Shown here in pieces: positions 41,203-49,569 of a stretch of DNA of 64,000 bases. This stretch comes from JAHEEL01 sp942491345 (lineage in GTDB: Bacteria > Actinomycetota > Acidimicrobiia > Spongiisociales > UBA5794). Location of the stretch: positions 62,001 to 126,000 of the forward strand of contig CALOAN010000048.1 in the NCBI GenBank assembly GCA_942491345.1. The letters are read 5' to 3'. Position 1 is the first letter of the stretch, and the number at the start of each line of letters is the position of its first letter. Below the pieces are notes generated by a model. It was not told the DNA's origin and made no database searches. It saw only the letters and a program-made list of their open reading frames with translations. The position numbers and the translations under genes are program-made.

Positions 41203-41703
41203 TCAGGCGGTCTTGAGTTGTTTCTTGGCAGACTTCTGATCGCGCGGGAGCGCGATCCGGCCCGACTTCGCCAGCGAGACGATGCCGTAGGCGTTCATCA
41301 ATTGAAGGAAATCGGCGAGGCGCTCCGGCGGACCCGTGACCTCGAATGTAATGGTGGCGACTCCGACGTCGACGGCCCGCGCCTCCCACACTCGAGCAGC
41401 ATCGAGGATCTCGCCGCGGCGTTTCGGGTCTGCGTTGACCCTGACCAGCATGATCTCGCGTTCAATCGCCGAACCGGGCTCGAACTCCGTCACTTTGACG
41501 GTGTGTACGAGTTTGTAGAGCTGTTTGATGATCTGCTCCATCTCCGGGCCGTCGACGACCACCGTCATACGCGACATCGCGTCATCTTCGGTTGGTCCAA
41601 CAGTGAGGGAGTGGATGTTGAACCCGCGTCTCGCAAACATGGAAGAGACCCGCGCAAGCACACCAGGCTTGTTCTCGACGATCACGGCAATGACGTGTTT
41701 CAT
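41203..41703 (-). CDS. ilvN: acetolactate synthase small subunit
   Basis: 166 residues. An N-terminal ACT domain (VIAVIVENKPGVLARVSSMFARRGFNI) and the C-terminal ALS_ss_C domain (KRRGEILDAARVWEARAVDVG) are both complete. It binds valine and regulates the large subunit. It overlaps ilvB by four bases. Confidence 0.95.
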   Translation of the reverse strand: MKHVIAVIVENKPGVLARVSSMFARRGFNIHSLTVGPTEDDAMSRMTVVVDGPEMEQIIKQLYKLVHTVKVTEFEPGSAIEREIMLVRVNADPKRRGEILDAARVWEARAVDVGVATITFEVTGPPERLADFLQLMNAYGIVSLAKSGRIALPRDQKSAKKQLKTA

Positions 41704-43409
41704 GCGAGGTCCTCCCTGCTCAGAATGAGATCATCGTTGGACCCGCCGGCCGGCACCATCGGGAACACCATCGCCTCGGGGTCGCACGTGAACTCGACGA
41801 CGACCACACGATCATTGATGGCAAGCGCTTGCTCGATGACTTCAGCGACCTCGCTCGGATGGTCGGCTCGCAATCCCACCCCGCCGCACGCTTCTGCGAA
41901 TTTGACGAAGTCCGGCACCGTCGGTGAGAGCTCGACCTGTGACAAACGGCCGTCGTAGAACAGGTTCTGCCATTGCTTCACCATGCCGAGTGAAGCGTTG
42001 TTCATGACGGCGACCTTGATCGGGATATTCTCAACGGCGGCGGTGATCAGCTCGGTACCCGTCATTTGGAAACACCCGTCGCCATCGATGGCGAACACCA
42101 CCTCGTCGGGAGTACCCACCTTGGCACCGATGGCGGCCGGGATGGCGTAACCCATGGTCCCGAGCCCACCGGAGTTGATCCACCGGCGGGGCTCCTCGAA
42201 GCGCCAGAACTGAGACGCCCACATTTGGTGCTGTCCGACACCGGCGACGATGGTGGCATCACCTTCGGTGATGCGTAGAAGCTCTTCGATCACGTACTGC
42301 TGCTGGATCGGGCCATCGGGATCCTGCTCGTACGAGAGCGGATACGTCGCCTGCCAATCGTGGAGCGTTGCGATCCACTCCTCGCGGTTCGGCTGCGGTC
42401 CACGCCGCTCCGTTTCGGAGATGAGCTGATGGAGGACCATCTTGGCGTCGCCGACGATCGGGACGTCGGCGAACCGGTTCTTGCCGATCTCAGCCGGATC
42501 GACATCGACGTGGATCACCTTCGCCTCGGGGGCGAAGTGTTTCGGGTCGCCCGTGATCCGGTCGTCAAACCGGGCACCGATGGTGACCAGCAGGTCGGAT
42601 CGCTGCATGGCGGTGGTAGCGGTGTACGTGCCGTGCATTCCCGGCATTCCGAGGTTGAGCGGATGTGAGTCTGGGAACGCGCCGCGCGCCATCAACGTGG
42701 TGACCATTGGGATCTGAGTCATCTCTGCGAACTGCTCGAGCTCTTCGGCGGCACCGGCGGCGATGACGCCGCCGCCGACATACAGGACCGGGTGTTCCGA
42801 TTGTTCGATCAGATCCACCGCGGCCTTGACCTGCCGCGGGTGGCCCTTGACCGCCGGACGGTATCCGGGCAGCCGGACCTCACCGGGTCGATGCCACGTC
42901 ATGGTTGCGGCAAGCACATCTTTGGGAATGTCAACGAGGACCGGACCCTTCCGGCCTGTGGAAGCCACGTGGAACGCTTCACGAATGATGTCCGGGATCT
43001 CGTCGGCGCTCGTGATCAACTCGTTGTGTTTGGTTGCCGGCATCGACATACCCCAGGTGTGCGCTTCCTGGAACGCGTCGTTGCCGATAGACGTCGTTGC
43101 GACCTGGCCGGTGATCGCCACGACGGGTACTGAGTCCATGTAGGCGTCTTGCAGCGCCGTGAGGAGGTTCGTGGCTGCCGGACCCGACGTCACGAGGGCG
43201 ACGCCGACCTTGCCGGTCGCGTGGGCGTATCCCGAAGCCATATGCCCGGCACCCTGTTCGTGGCGAGCGAGAACGTGGCGAATCGGGGAGTCGAGCAACG
43301 GGTCGTACGCCATGAGGATGGCGCCGCCCGGCATGCCGAATACGACCTCCACCCCCTCGTACTCGAGTGATCGGATCAACGCCTCGGCGCCGGTGAGTTG
43401 TTCTGGCAT
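41700..43409 (-). CDS. ilvB: acetolactate synthase large subunit
   Basis: 569 residues, ThDP-dependent. GMPGGAILMAYDPL (~25-38), RHEQGAGHMASGYA (~49-62, catalytic Glu), GRKGPVLVDIPKDV (~150-163) and the ThDP motif IDGDGCFQMTGTELITA (~443-459) are all present. It joins two pyruvates, or pyruvate and 2-ketobutyrate. First structural gene of the branched-chain operon; 72 bases upstream begins a leader with an attenuator. Confidence 0.96.
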   Translation of the reverse strand: MPEQLTGAEALIRSLEYEGVEVVFGMPGGAILMAYDPLLDSPIRHVLARHEQGAGHMASGYAHATGKVGVALVTSGPAATNLLTALQDAYMDSVPVVAITGQVATTSIGNDAFQEAHTWGMSMPATKHNELITSADEIPDIIREAFHVASTGRKGPVLVDIPKDVLAATMTWHRPGEVRLPGYRPAVKGHPRQVKAAVDLIEQSEHPVLYVGGGVIAAGAAEELEQFAEMTQIPMVTTLMARGAFPDSHPLNLGMPGMHGTYTATTAMQRSDLLVTIGARFDDRITGDPKHFAPEAKVIHVDVDPAEIGKNRFADVPIVGDAKMVLHQLISETERRGPQPNREEWIATLHDWQATYPLSYEQDPDGPIQQQYVIEELLRITEGDATIVAGVGQHQMWASQFWRFEEPRRWINSGGLGTMGYAIPAAIGAKVGTPDEVVFAIDGDGCFQMTGTELITAAVENIPIKVAVMNNASLGMVKQWQNLFYDGRLSQVELSPTVPDFVKFAEACGGVGLRADHPSEVAEVIEQALAINDRVVVVEFTCDPEAMVFPMVPAGGSNDDLILSREDLA

Positions 43410-43429
43410 GTCATGCTCCGCATACAGAA

Positions 43430-43482
43430 AACCCCCCGTGAGACACGGAGGGATAGGCGCACACTTCGTGGCGTGTGCGCCT
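43430..43482 (-). terminator. ilv attenuator: pause hairpin and terminator
   Basis: On the minus strand AGGCGCACAC-N8-GTGTGCGCCT (complement of 43455-43482) is followed by CCCTCCGTG-TCT-CACGGGGGG and TTTT (complement of 43430-43452). The first stem starts at the leader peptide stop codon, as expected where ribosome position decides folding. Confidence 0.8.
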
Positions 43483-43522
43483 AGGTGATAAGGACTACGA
43501 ACTCGTTGTTGGCTGGTGTCAT
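43481..43522 (-). CDS. ilv leader peptide
   Basis: Thirteen codons read MTPANNEFVVLIT and stop, with Val-Val-Leu-Ile in a row, exactly the end products of the operon that follows. A weak GGAAAC site lies upstream. Stalling at these codons when branched-chain aminoacyl-tRNA is short would free the downstream arm from the terminator. This is the classic ilv attenuation layout. Confidence 0.8.
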   Translation of the reverse strand: MTPANNEFVVLIT

Positions 43523-43580
43523 GTCGGTTTCCATCAGGAGCATGCGATTATGGCAGGAGTATGCCGCCTGTCAAACATTC

Positions 43581-44807
43581 ATGAATATCACCCGACACCT
43601 TCGATCCGTTCTCGGTCCCTCCATCGAGGCCGCCCGCGCCGCATTGCGCGACCTCGATGATGAGGAGGTTCCTGCGCGGCTTCGGCCTCTGGCCAAACGC
43701 GGTGACGGGAAGCTCCCGCTCCCGCTCACCCGCACACTCCTGCAACGCATCGACGAGGATGACTGGTTTCGCGGCAAGGCACTCGAGGCATTGGAGCGCC
43801 AGGGGTCGGAGGACACGCTGTCACGGGCCTATCTGGGCCGGGAGCCGGGCTGGTGGATGGCGGTTGCCGAAGCGGTCGCGGAAGCCGAGGCGACTGATGC
43901 CGCTGATCGCCTTCGGCAACTCGGGCGGACCTCCGAGACACTCCGGACGAGGGCAACCGCCGATCGAGCCAAGCTGAAGGCCGTCCGGAGGGAACTGGAA
44001 CGTGCCGAAAAGGCGGTCCGGGACACGGCCGACGACAGGCTCGAGCCGCTGCGAGCCGCCGCTGCCAACGCGCGTAGCGAACGCGACCGTGCGGTAGCTG
44101 AGGTCGCTGCGATGCACGAAGAGGTCGCTGCAGCCACGGCCGACCGCCTCGAGGCCGAGCGCATGGCGGCGGGCCTTTCTCAACAAGTTCGAGTGGTCAA
44201 GCGCACCGCGGCCCAGCTTCGCCGGTCGGTATCCGCAGGACCGTCTGCGTCGATACCCCGGCAGCCGCTCGAGGTCGCCCGCTGGCTCGATCGGGCTTCC
44301 GCAACGCTGACACCCTATCGAGACGCCGAAACCGAAGCGACCAGGGTTGCCCGGATGTCCGCTGCCGATCGTGCGTTGGTCCCGGCCGGGATTGCTCCGG
44401 ATTCCGCTGCGTCGGTCGACGCACTGTCCGGTACCGATGGGGTCACGGTGCTGATCGACGGGCACAATCTGCTCGGCGTGTTGGACGCCTCAACGATGGC
44501 AACCGGCCGTGCCAGGCGGGCCCTGATTGCGAGCCTCGGGAAACTCGTTCGTCACCTCGGCGATTCGGCGATCGAGGTGGTGTTCGACTCGGATCTCGAA
44601 GGGGGCCGGTCGAGTTCGGTCAGCCAGACAGGGGTCGTCGTGCGGTTCGCTCAGGGTGATCTCATTGCAGATGATCTGATCGTCGAGCGTGCCGAGACGC
44701 TCCGGGATGCAGCCGTGGTGATCTCCGACGATCGGGAGGTGCGAGATCGATGCGGTGACTACGGAGCGACGGTGCTGTGGTCGCAGGCGCTCGCAGAATG
44801 GCTGTAG
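43581..44807 (+). CDS. NYN (YacP-like) domain protein with coiled coil
   Basis: 408 residues from the ATG at 43581. Residues ~125-230 are a long coiled coil (LGRTSETLRTRATADRAKLKAVRRELERAEKAV...). Residues ~290-408 are a NYN/PIN-like nuclease domain: VTVLIDGHNLLGVLD, VVFDSDLEGG, ADDLIVERAE and VVISDDREVRDR hold the acidic residues. It likely cleaves RNA. Homologues are actinobacterial, with the nuclease part related to B. subtilis YacP (Rae1). It is divergent from the ilv operon. Confidence 0.78.
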   Translation: MNITRHLRSVLGPSIEAARAALRDLDDEEVPARLRPLAKRGDGKLPLPLTRTLLQRIDEDDWFRGKALEALERQGSEDTLSRAYLGREPGWWMAVAEAVAEAEATDAADRLRQLGRTSETLRTRATADRAKLKAVRRELERAEKAVRDTADDRLEPLRAAAANARSERDRAVAEVAAMHEEVAAATADRLEAERMAAGLSQQVRVVKRTAAQLRRSVSAGPSASIPRQPLEVARWLDRASATLTPYRDAETEATRVARMSAADRALVPAGIAPDSAASVDALSGTDGVTVLIDGHNLLGVLDASTMATGRARRALIASLGKLVRHLGDSAIEVVFDSDLEGGRSSSVSQTGVVVRFAQGDLIADDLIVERAETLRDAAVVISDDREVRDRCGDYGATVLWSQALAEWL

Positions 44808-44833
44808 GTGGACGGAGAGCGCCGAGGATCGCC

Positions 44834-45868
44834 CTAAAGCACCAGCTCAGCCATGAGACGCACGGCCGGCAGGTCGGTTGCGGCAATGAGAAGTGTGGTC
44901 GCTCCGGAATCCTTCCACGCGGCGAGGCGATCGGCAATCCGCTCTCTCGACCCGACGAGGCTCACTTCGTCGACCAGTCCGTCGGGAACGGCCTGCATCG
45001 CCTCCATGGGCCGACCGTCCAGGTAAGCCGACTGGATGCGGTCCGCGGCCTCGCCATACCCATACCGGTGGGCGAGGTCGTTGTAGAAGTTCTTCCCTTT
45101 GGCGCCCATGCCGCCGACATACAACGAGATCATCGGCTTGGCCGCACGACGCGCCCGCTCCAGGTCGTCGTCGAGGGATACAAACACCGAAACCGCCGTG
45201 TCGAACGTGTCGGCCTTGCCGGGTACTCCCGAAACGCCAAATCCCTCGGTGAGGAGCGGGTCGAAGACGGTTCCTGCACGTTCGGGTGAGTAGAACACGG
45301 GAAGCCAGCCGTCGGCAATCTCTGCGGTGAGACGGACATTCTTCGGGCCGATCGCCGCCAGGTAAATCGGGAGGTCGGGGTTGCGGGGACTGGAGATGAG
45401 CTTCAGGGGCTTGCCGAGGCCGGTAGCTTCCGGTCCGCGATACGGCAGTTGGTACCGCTTGCCCGAAAACTCGACGGGTTCGTCGCGAGCCAGGATCCGG
45501 CGGACGATCTCGACGTACTCCCTGGTCACCTCTAGCGGCTTCCCGTACGGCACACCGTGCCAACCCTCTACGACCTGCGGTCCCGATACGCCGAGACCGA
45601 GGATGAATCGTCCGTTCGACAACTCGTCGATCGTTGCTGCCGTCATCGCGGTCATGGCCGGCGTCCGTGCCGGCATCTGCAGGATCGCCGAGCCCAACTT
45701 GATCCGCTCGGTTCGTGCGGCAAGGAATGCGAGGGGAGTGACGGCGTCCGATCCGTAAGCCTCGGCGGTCCACACGGAGTGGTAGCCGAGGCGTTCGGCC
45801 TCGTTCACGAGTGATGAATCGCGTGCGATGGCCACACCGCGATATCCGAGGTTCAGGCCGAGCCGCAC
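44834..45868 (-). CDS. LLM-class (F420-dependent type) oxidoreductase
   Basis: 344 residues from a GTG at 45868. LGYHSVWTAEAYGSDAVTPLA (~28-48) and FILGLGVSGPQVVEGWHG (~92-109) are the luciferase-like (beta/alpha)8 motifs. The ending AAWKDSGATTLLIAATD is typical of the F420-using group. Substrate unknown. Its GTG directly follows the hypA stop (TGAGTG), so the two are coupled. Confidence 0.85.
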   Translation of the reverse strand: MRLGLNLGYRGVAIARDSSLVNEAERLGYHSVWTAEAYGSDAVTPLAFLAARTERIKLGSAILQMPARTPAMTAMTAATIDELSNGRFILGLGVSGPQVVEGWHGVPYGKPLEVTREYVEIVRRILARDEPVEFSGKRYQLPYRGPEATGLGKPLKLISSPRNPDLPIYLAAIGPKNVRLTAEIADGWLPVFYSPERAGTVFDPLLTEGFGVSGVPGKADTFDTAVSVFVSLDDDLERARRAAKPMISLYVGGMGAKGKNFYNDLAHRYGYGEAADRIQSAYLDGRPMEAMQAVPDGLVDEVSLVGSRERIADRLAAWKDSGATTLLIAATDLPAVRLMAELVL

Positions 45869-46210
45869 TCAGGCTTCCGCGTAGCGAACCGAGGTCACCA
45901 GCGTCTCGTTCCCGGAGACGACGGTCACGGTTCCCGCACACTCGGGGCAGCGCAACATCGCGGTGTCTTCGATCTCACGCCCTGCTCCACACGCGGAGCA
46001 ATGGACGACGAGCGGGACCTCGACGATCTCCAGCTCGGCACCTTCCGCCGGCGTGCCCTTCGATGCGACCTCGAATCCAAACTGCAGCGAGTCCGCAACA
46101 ACGCCGCTCATCGGCCCAATGGTGACGGTAACTCCGGACAGCTTCCCGCCCTCCGGCACCGCAGCAACCGCGGCATCGATCACACTCCGAGCAATTCCGA
46201 TTTCGTGCAT
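45869..46210 (-). CDS. hypA: HypA-like nickel metallochaperone
   Basis: 113 residues. MHEIGIARSVIDAA has the nickel-binding His2-Glu3 start; C-x2-C (CSAC, ~71) and CPEC (~88) form the zinc site. HypA delivers nickel to [NiFe]-hydrogenase or urease. No hydrogenase or other hyp gene is in the window, so the partner is elsewhere or the gene has a different role. Confidence 0.85.
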   Translation of the reverse strand: MHEIGIARSVIDAAVAAVPEGGKLSGVTVTIGPMSGVVADSLQFGFEVASKGTPAEGAELEIVEVPLVVHCSACGAGREIEDTAMLRCPECAGTVTVVSGNETLVTSVRYAEA

Positions 46211-46255
46211 GGGGGAGAACGGTAGTCCGTGTCCGTTGTTCGTAGTACGCGGTCC

Positions 46256-46313
46256 GTATCGAGATCCGAGATCCGAGACAGCCCGCAGCCAAGGCTCGTG
46301 TCTCGCGTCTCAA
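46256..46313. repeat. GAGATCCGAGAC / GTGTCTCGCGTCTC intergenic repeat, copy 2
   Basis: GAGATCCGAGATCCGAGAC and CTCGTGTCTCGCGTCTC face each other across ~20 bases and can form a stem. Related to 40139-40181 and 54056-54118. Confidence 0.7.
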
Positions 46314-46433
46314 TCACCCGGTTGGCGGACAAAGCCTGGACTTCGCGGATCGCCGCCCTCTGTGTCCATGATGGGTGAGACAGTTTCTGGTTTCGTGTTC
46401 TGAGTATTGAGGGCGTGGAAGGAATCGATCATT

Positions 46434-46874
46434 GTGGAGAAGAAACGAGCGATCTACGACGCCGATACGTGGCATGTCGATGACGGTGTCGCTACTGACG
46501 GGTCCGGGCGGCCGCCGATCAAGAACCCGGTCCGCCGGTCGTTCAGTCCCGAGTACAAGCTCTCGATCCTCGCCGAATATGACCGGGCATCCGAGACCGG
46601 TGAGAAGGGCGCCATCCTGCGCAGAGAGGGCCTGTATTCGAGTCTCATCACCGATTGGCGCAGACAGCACCGTCAAGGGCTGCTGAAAGCCGCTGTTGGG
46701 CGCAGTGACGGTGGCCGGGGCGGCCCGTCCCGCTCGGAGGTCGCCAAGCTACGGGTCGAGAACGAACGCCTGAACACCAAACTCGCCCAGGCCGAGGCGG
46801 TGATCCAGGTTCAGGGAAAAGTGCACGCGCTCTTGGAGGAGATCTCGAAGAGCGCGGACACCGACGAGTCGTGA
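46434..46874 (+). CDS. IS3 transposase OrfA (HTH and leucine zipper)
   Basis: 146 residues from the GTG at 46434, with GGAAGG upstream; a TTG at 46407 is also possible. PVRRSFSPEYKLSILAEYDR (~30-49) starts the HTH, LRREGLYSSLITDWRRQH is the recognition helix, and ~90-135 is a leucine-zipper coiled coil (EVAKLRVENERLNTKLAQAEAV). Its stop overlaps the orfB start by four bases. Confidence 0.88.
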   Translation: MEKKRAIYDADTWHVDDGVATDGSGRPPIKNPVRRSFSPEYKLSILAEYDRASETGEKGAILRREGLYSSLITDWRRQHRQGLLKAAVGRSDGGRGGPSRSEVAKLRVENERLNTKLAQAEAVIQVQGKVHALLEEISKSADTDES

Positions 46875-47878
46875 CCGACATCTTGGACGCCGGCGTCGAC
46901 GAACTCGCCCCGATCGTTGGACGGAAGCGGGCGTGTGAGGCGCTCGGACGGTCTCGTGCCAGCCACTACCGGCAGCGGCAAGGGCCCCGTTACGGGCCTG
47001 CGAAACCGCGACGCTCACATCGGGCCCTATCACCCGCCGAGGCTCAAACGGTGGTCGCGACGCTCAACGACGAACGGTTCTGCGACAAAGCCCCCGCCCA
47101 GGTGTGGGCCACCCTGTTGGACGAAGGCACCTATCTGGCTTCGGTCTCGACCATGTATCGCCTGTTACGCGAACGACACCAGGTCAGGGAACGCCGAGCC
47201 CAGGCTCGCCGCCCGGCGCTGATCAAACCCGAACTCGTCGCCGTCGCCCCAAACGAGGTGTGGAGCTGGGACATCACCAAACTCGCCGGACCCTACAAAT
47301 GGACCTGGTACCAGCTCTACACGATCCTCGACATCTACTCCCGCTACGTCGTCGGTTGGCTCATCGCACCCACAGAATCAGCGAAACTCGCCGAACAACT
47401 CATCGCCGACGCCATCTACACCCACAACGTCGCCCAAGACCAGCTGACGCTGCATGCCGATAGGGGCAGCTCGATGACGTCACGCACCGTCTCCCAACTC
47501 CTCGCCGACCTCGGCGTCCTCCAGAGCCACTCGAGGCCGCACCAGTCCAACGACAACCCCTACTCCGAATCACAATTCAAAACCCTCAAATACTCGCCGA
47601 CGTTTCCAAAACGGTTCACGAACATCACTGCAGCCCGGTCGTTCTGCGCAGCGTTCTTCGACCACTACAACAACGAACACCGCCACTCCGGCATCGGTCT
47701 CAACACACCAGCCAACGTCCACTACGGACTCGACGAAATCGTGCGAGAGAAACGCCAAGGAGTCCTCGACACCGCCTACACCCAGCACCCGGAACGTTTC
47801 CGGAAACCACCCCAAGCACCCGAAGTGCCCCAAGCCACCTGGATCAACCAACCCGAGGAGAAACCCGACGACAACTGA
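46871..47878 (+). CDS. IS3 transposase OrfB (DDE integrase domain)
   Basis: 335 residues from a GTG. An HTH_21 region (APAQVWATLLDEGTYLASVSTMYRLLRE) is followed by the rve catalytic core: WSWDITKLAG (first Asp), LHADRGSSM (second Asp) and NPYSESQFKTLKY (Glu). HRHSGIGLNTPANVHYG is the normal C-terminus. Complete and apparently functional; it may be made by frameshift fusion with OrfA or by coupling. Confidence 0.93.
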   Translation: MTDILDAGVDELAPIVGRKRACEALGRSRASHYRQRQGPRYGPAKPRRSHRALSPAEAQTVVATLNDERFCDKAPAQVWATLLDEGTYLASVSTMYRLLRERHQVRERRAQARRPALIKPELVAVAPNEVWSWDITKLAGPYKWTWYQLYTILDIYSRYVVGWLIAPTESAKLAEQLIADAIYTHNVAQDQLTLHADRGSSMTSRTVSQLLADLGVLQSHSRPHQSNDNPYSESQFKTLKYSPTFPKRFTNITAARSFCAAFFDHYNNEHRHSGIGLNTPANVHYGLDEIVREKRQGVLDTAYTQHPERFRKPPQAPEVPQATWINQPEEKPDDN

Positions 47879-47973
47879 GCAACCCGTGTCTCAAACTCCT
47901 TGACACCTACCGCCGTGAGCGTTTCTGTCACACCCGATCTCTACGTTGTGATCATCGACCGAAAGGAGCCGAG

Positions 47974-48180
47974 ATGATCATCGACTGTGATGCTTGTGTG
48001 ATGGACGGGACGGGTGCGTGTGCGGACTGCATTGTTCCGATGCTGCTCGCCGGATCGGGTGGTCCGACGCGGATCGGGGACGAAGAGGAGTTGGCGATTC
48101 GGAACCTGTCTGACGCGGGTCTCGTCGCTCCGATCCGCCTGGTCGCACGCGGGCCAGGTCGTGGCGCCGCCACCGGCTGA
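47974..48180 (+). CDS. 68-residue conserved cysteine-containing protein
   Basis: ATG at 47974 behind AAAGGAG. MIIDCDACVMDGTGACADCIVPMLL has four Cys (CDAC and ACADC), and EELAIRNLSDAGLVAPIRLV is the second conserved part. Such small proteins are common in Actinobacteria, but the function is not known to me; a metal-binding role is a guess from the Cys. Confidence 0.6.
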   Translation: MIIDCDACVMDGTGACADCIVPMLLAGSGGPTRIGDEEELAIRNLSDAGLVAPIRLVARGPGRGAATG

Positions 48181-48348
48181 CGCGTCACCGTGGGCACAGC
48201 GGCACCCCCAAGGTCCTCCCGCCTCGGCACCACCCTCTCGGATACGACCCGATCATCTCGTGAGCCTGCCCTGATCCAACCCTGACAGACCCGCCCAAGC
48301 CCGCCTCTGACCCGCTCGTGTGTGCCGACATGGGCCGGTGATGCCTCT
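48181..48348. other. 168-base gap, GC-rich, no gene seen
   Basis: The end of the Cys protein and the end of the YCII gene converge here; only weak short palindromes were seen. Confidence 0.4.
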
Positions 48349-48636
48349 CTACATTGGCATCGCTTCGTAAACCCACATGTCCATCGGGCACCCGGCCAGA
48401 AGAGCGACAGCGTCGTCGATCGATTCTGCCTGCACGATCGAATAGCCGAGTGCGGGGGTCATCTCAAGGGTTACCTCTGTGACGGTGCCGTCCTTCGAAA
48501 CCGTGCGACCGTTGAACAGTGGGTTCCCCGAGTCCACAACATGGTCTTGCAGGGAGGACCACCACTTCATGTGGGCATCCCTGAACTCGGGTGATTGCTC
48601 CATATCGCCGTGGGCGAGCAGGACGAATTTCTTCAC
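48349..48636 (-). CDS. YCII-family protein
   Basis: 95 residues: MKKFVLLAHGDMEQSPEFRDAH, then GYSIVQAESIDDAVALLAGCPM. A ferredoxin-like fold of the YciI/DGPF type; binding or dehydrochlorinase-like roles are known for relatives. It overlaps the upstream ArsR gene by four bases, so the regulator probably controls it. Confidence 0.8.
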   Translation of the reverse strand: MKKFVLLAHGDMEQSPEFRDAHMKWWSSLQDHVVDSGNPLFNGRTVSKDGTVTEVTLEMTPALGYSIVQAESIDDAVALLAGCPMDMWVYEAMPM

Positions 48637-48983
48637 GATGACTCCTTTGTTTCTCGTGTCTTGTTGAGATAGGCCACATATGTTCCGAGTGTTTCAGCCT
48701 CGGTCCCCCAGTACGGGTGGAACTGCTCCACCCATGTCTGAAGCAGCCGAAGCGGTGCCCTCTCCAACGCCAGGATGTTGGTTCGCCCCACCTTGCGCCG
48801 CTTGACCATCGCTGCCTCTTCGAGCACCCGGATGTGCTTGTGAATGGCAGGCAGGGACAGGCTGCGGAGGCCGGCGAGTTCACTGATCGACCTGGGTTGG
48901 ATCGCGAGGTAGCGGATCACCTCTCGACGGTGCACGTTTGCCAGGGCGTCGAACACCGAGTTCAGATCGTGCTTGTCTCCCAT
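48633..48983 (-). CDS. ArsR-family transcription repressor
   Basis: 116 residues from the ATG at 48983. FDALANVHRREVIRYLAIQPRSISELA and LSLPAIHKHIRVLEEAAMVKRRKVGR form the winged helix. No metal-binding Cys is seen, so the ligand is not a thiophilic metal. The operator palindrome 48983-49016 overlaps its start codon. Confidence 0.88.
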   Translation of the reverse strand: MGDKHDLNSVFDALANVHRREVIRYLAIQPRSISELAGLRSLSLPAIHKHIRVLEEAAMVKRRKVGRTNILALERAPLRLLQTWVEQFHPYWGTEAETLGTYVAYLNKTRETKESS

Positions 48984-49016
48984 CACAACACTTAACCTAG
49001 TGGTGAAGTGTTGTGA
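48983..49016. promoter_or_regulatory. ArsR operator
   Basis: TCACAACACTT (48983-48993) and AAGTGTTGTGA (49006-49016) are perfect 11-base arms, 12 bases apart, overlapping the arsR start codon. Binding would block the promoter and translation start of the arsR-YCII operon. Confidence 0.8.
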
Positions 49017-49137
49017 TAGCAAACGGATGTGCCCTCTGTCGGCAAGAGCCGAGGCCTACGACCAAAAGGCCCGCCCATATTCGATATCTGCGGGCTAGTT
49101 TCGTCTAGCGCAGAGCCGCTTGCTACACACATGGCGC

Positions 49138-49569
49138 ATGGATCGGGAGCACTCGAGCGAGGAGGCATCACGCCTCAACGAGCTGGGCTACCGCGCGTTC
49201 AAGACCGGCGATACCGCATCTGTCCGAGATCGGCACGCGCGAGCCCTTGAGCGTGCGGAAGAGGCACACGACCCGATAGCCATTGCGCAGTCCCTTGCTC
49301 GATTGATGCGCGTTGCGTTGCGCAATCAAGGCTTCGAGCGGCTGAGAGCTCTGGTGTCAGAGGGCGTGGCAGTTGCATTGCCGGCACAGGGCTTCACGCG
49401 CACGATCTCGACCGGGGGGAGCCTGATCAGTCACGCTGCCGTCTCCAGTGTGGTGCCGAAGCGAAACGGCCCACGGGTGCCTCCGTGCACACGATGTATC
49501 GTTGGCGGGTGCTCCGAGATCACCTGCTTGAGATTGCCCTCGATCATGGTTGTGTCGGATTCGGCGTGA
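49138..49569 (+). CDS. TPR-like fragment, perhaps decayed
   Basis: ATG at 49138 begins SSEEASRLNELGYRAFKTGD...RHARALERAEEAHDPIAIAQSL, a tetratricopeptide-like helical pair, as in actinobacterial signal/TPR proteins. After about residue 85 the sequence becomes Pro/Arg/Cys rich and runs into queG, so the protein is truncated or the frame is broken. Confidence 0.35.
   Translation: MDREHSSEEASRLNELGYRAFKTGDTASVRDRHARALERAEEAHDPIAIAQSLARLMRVALRNQGFERLRALVSEGVAVALPAQGFTRTISTGGSLISHAAVSSVVPKRNGPRVPPCTRCIVGGCSEITCLRLPSIMVVSDSA

Larger units (their letters stand above)
46361..47908 (+). mobile_element. IS3-family insertion sequence
   Basis: Two overlapping reading frames (orfA, orfB) sit between imperfect inverted ends, TGTGTCCATGATGGGTGAGACA (46361-46382) and the complement of TGTCTCAAACTCCTTGACACC (47887-47907). 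About 1.55 kb, the usual IS3 size. It looks intact. A target duplication was not found by eye. Confidence 0.8.
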
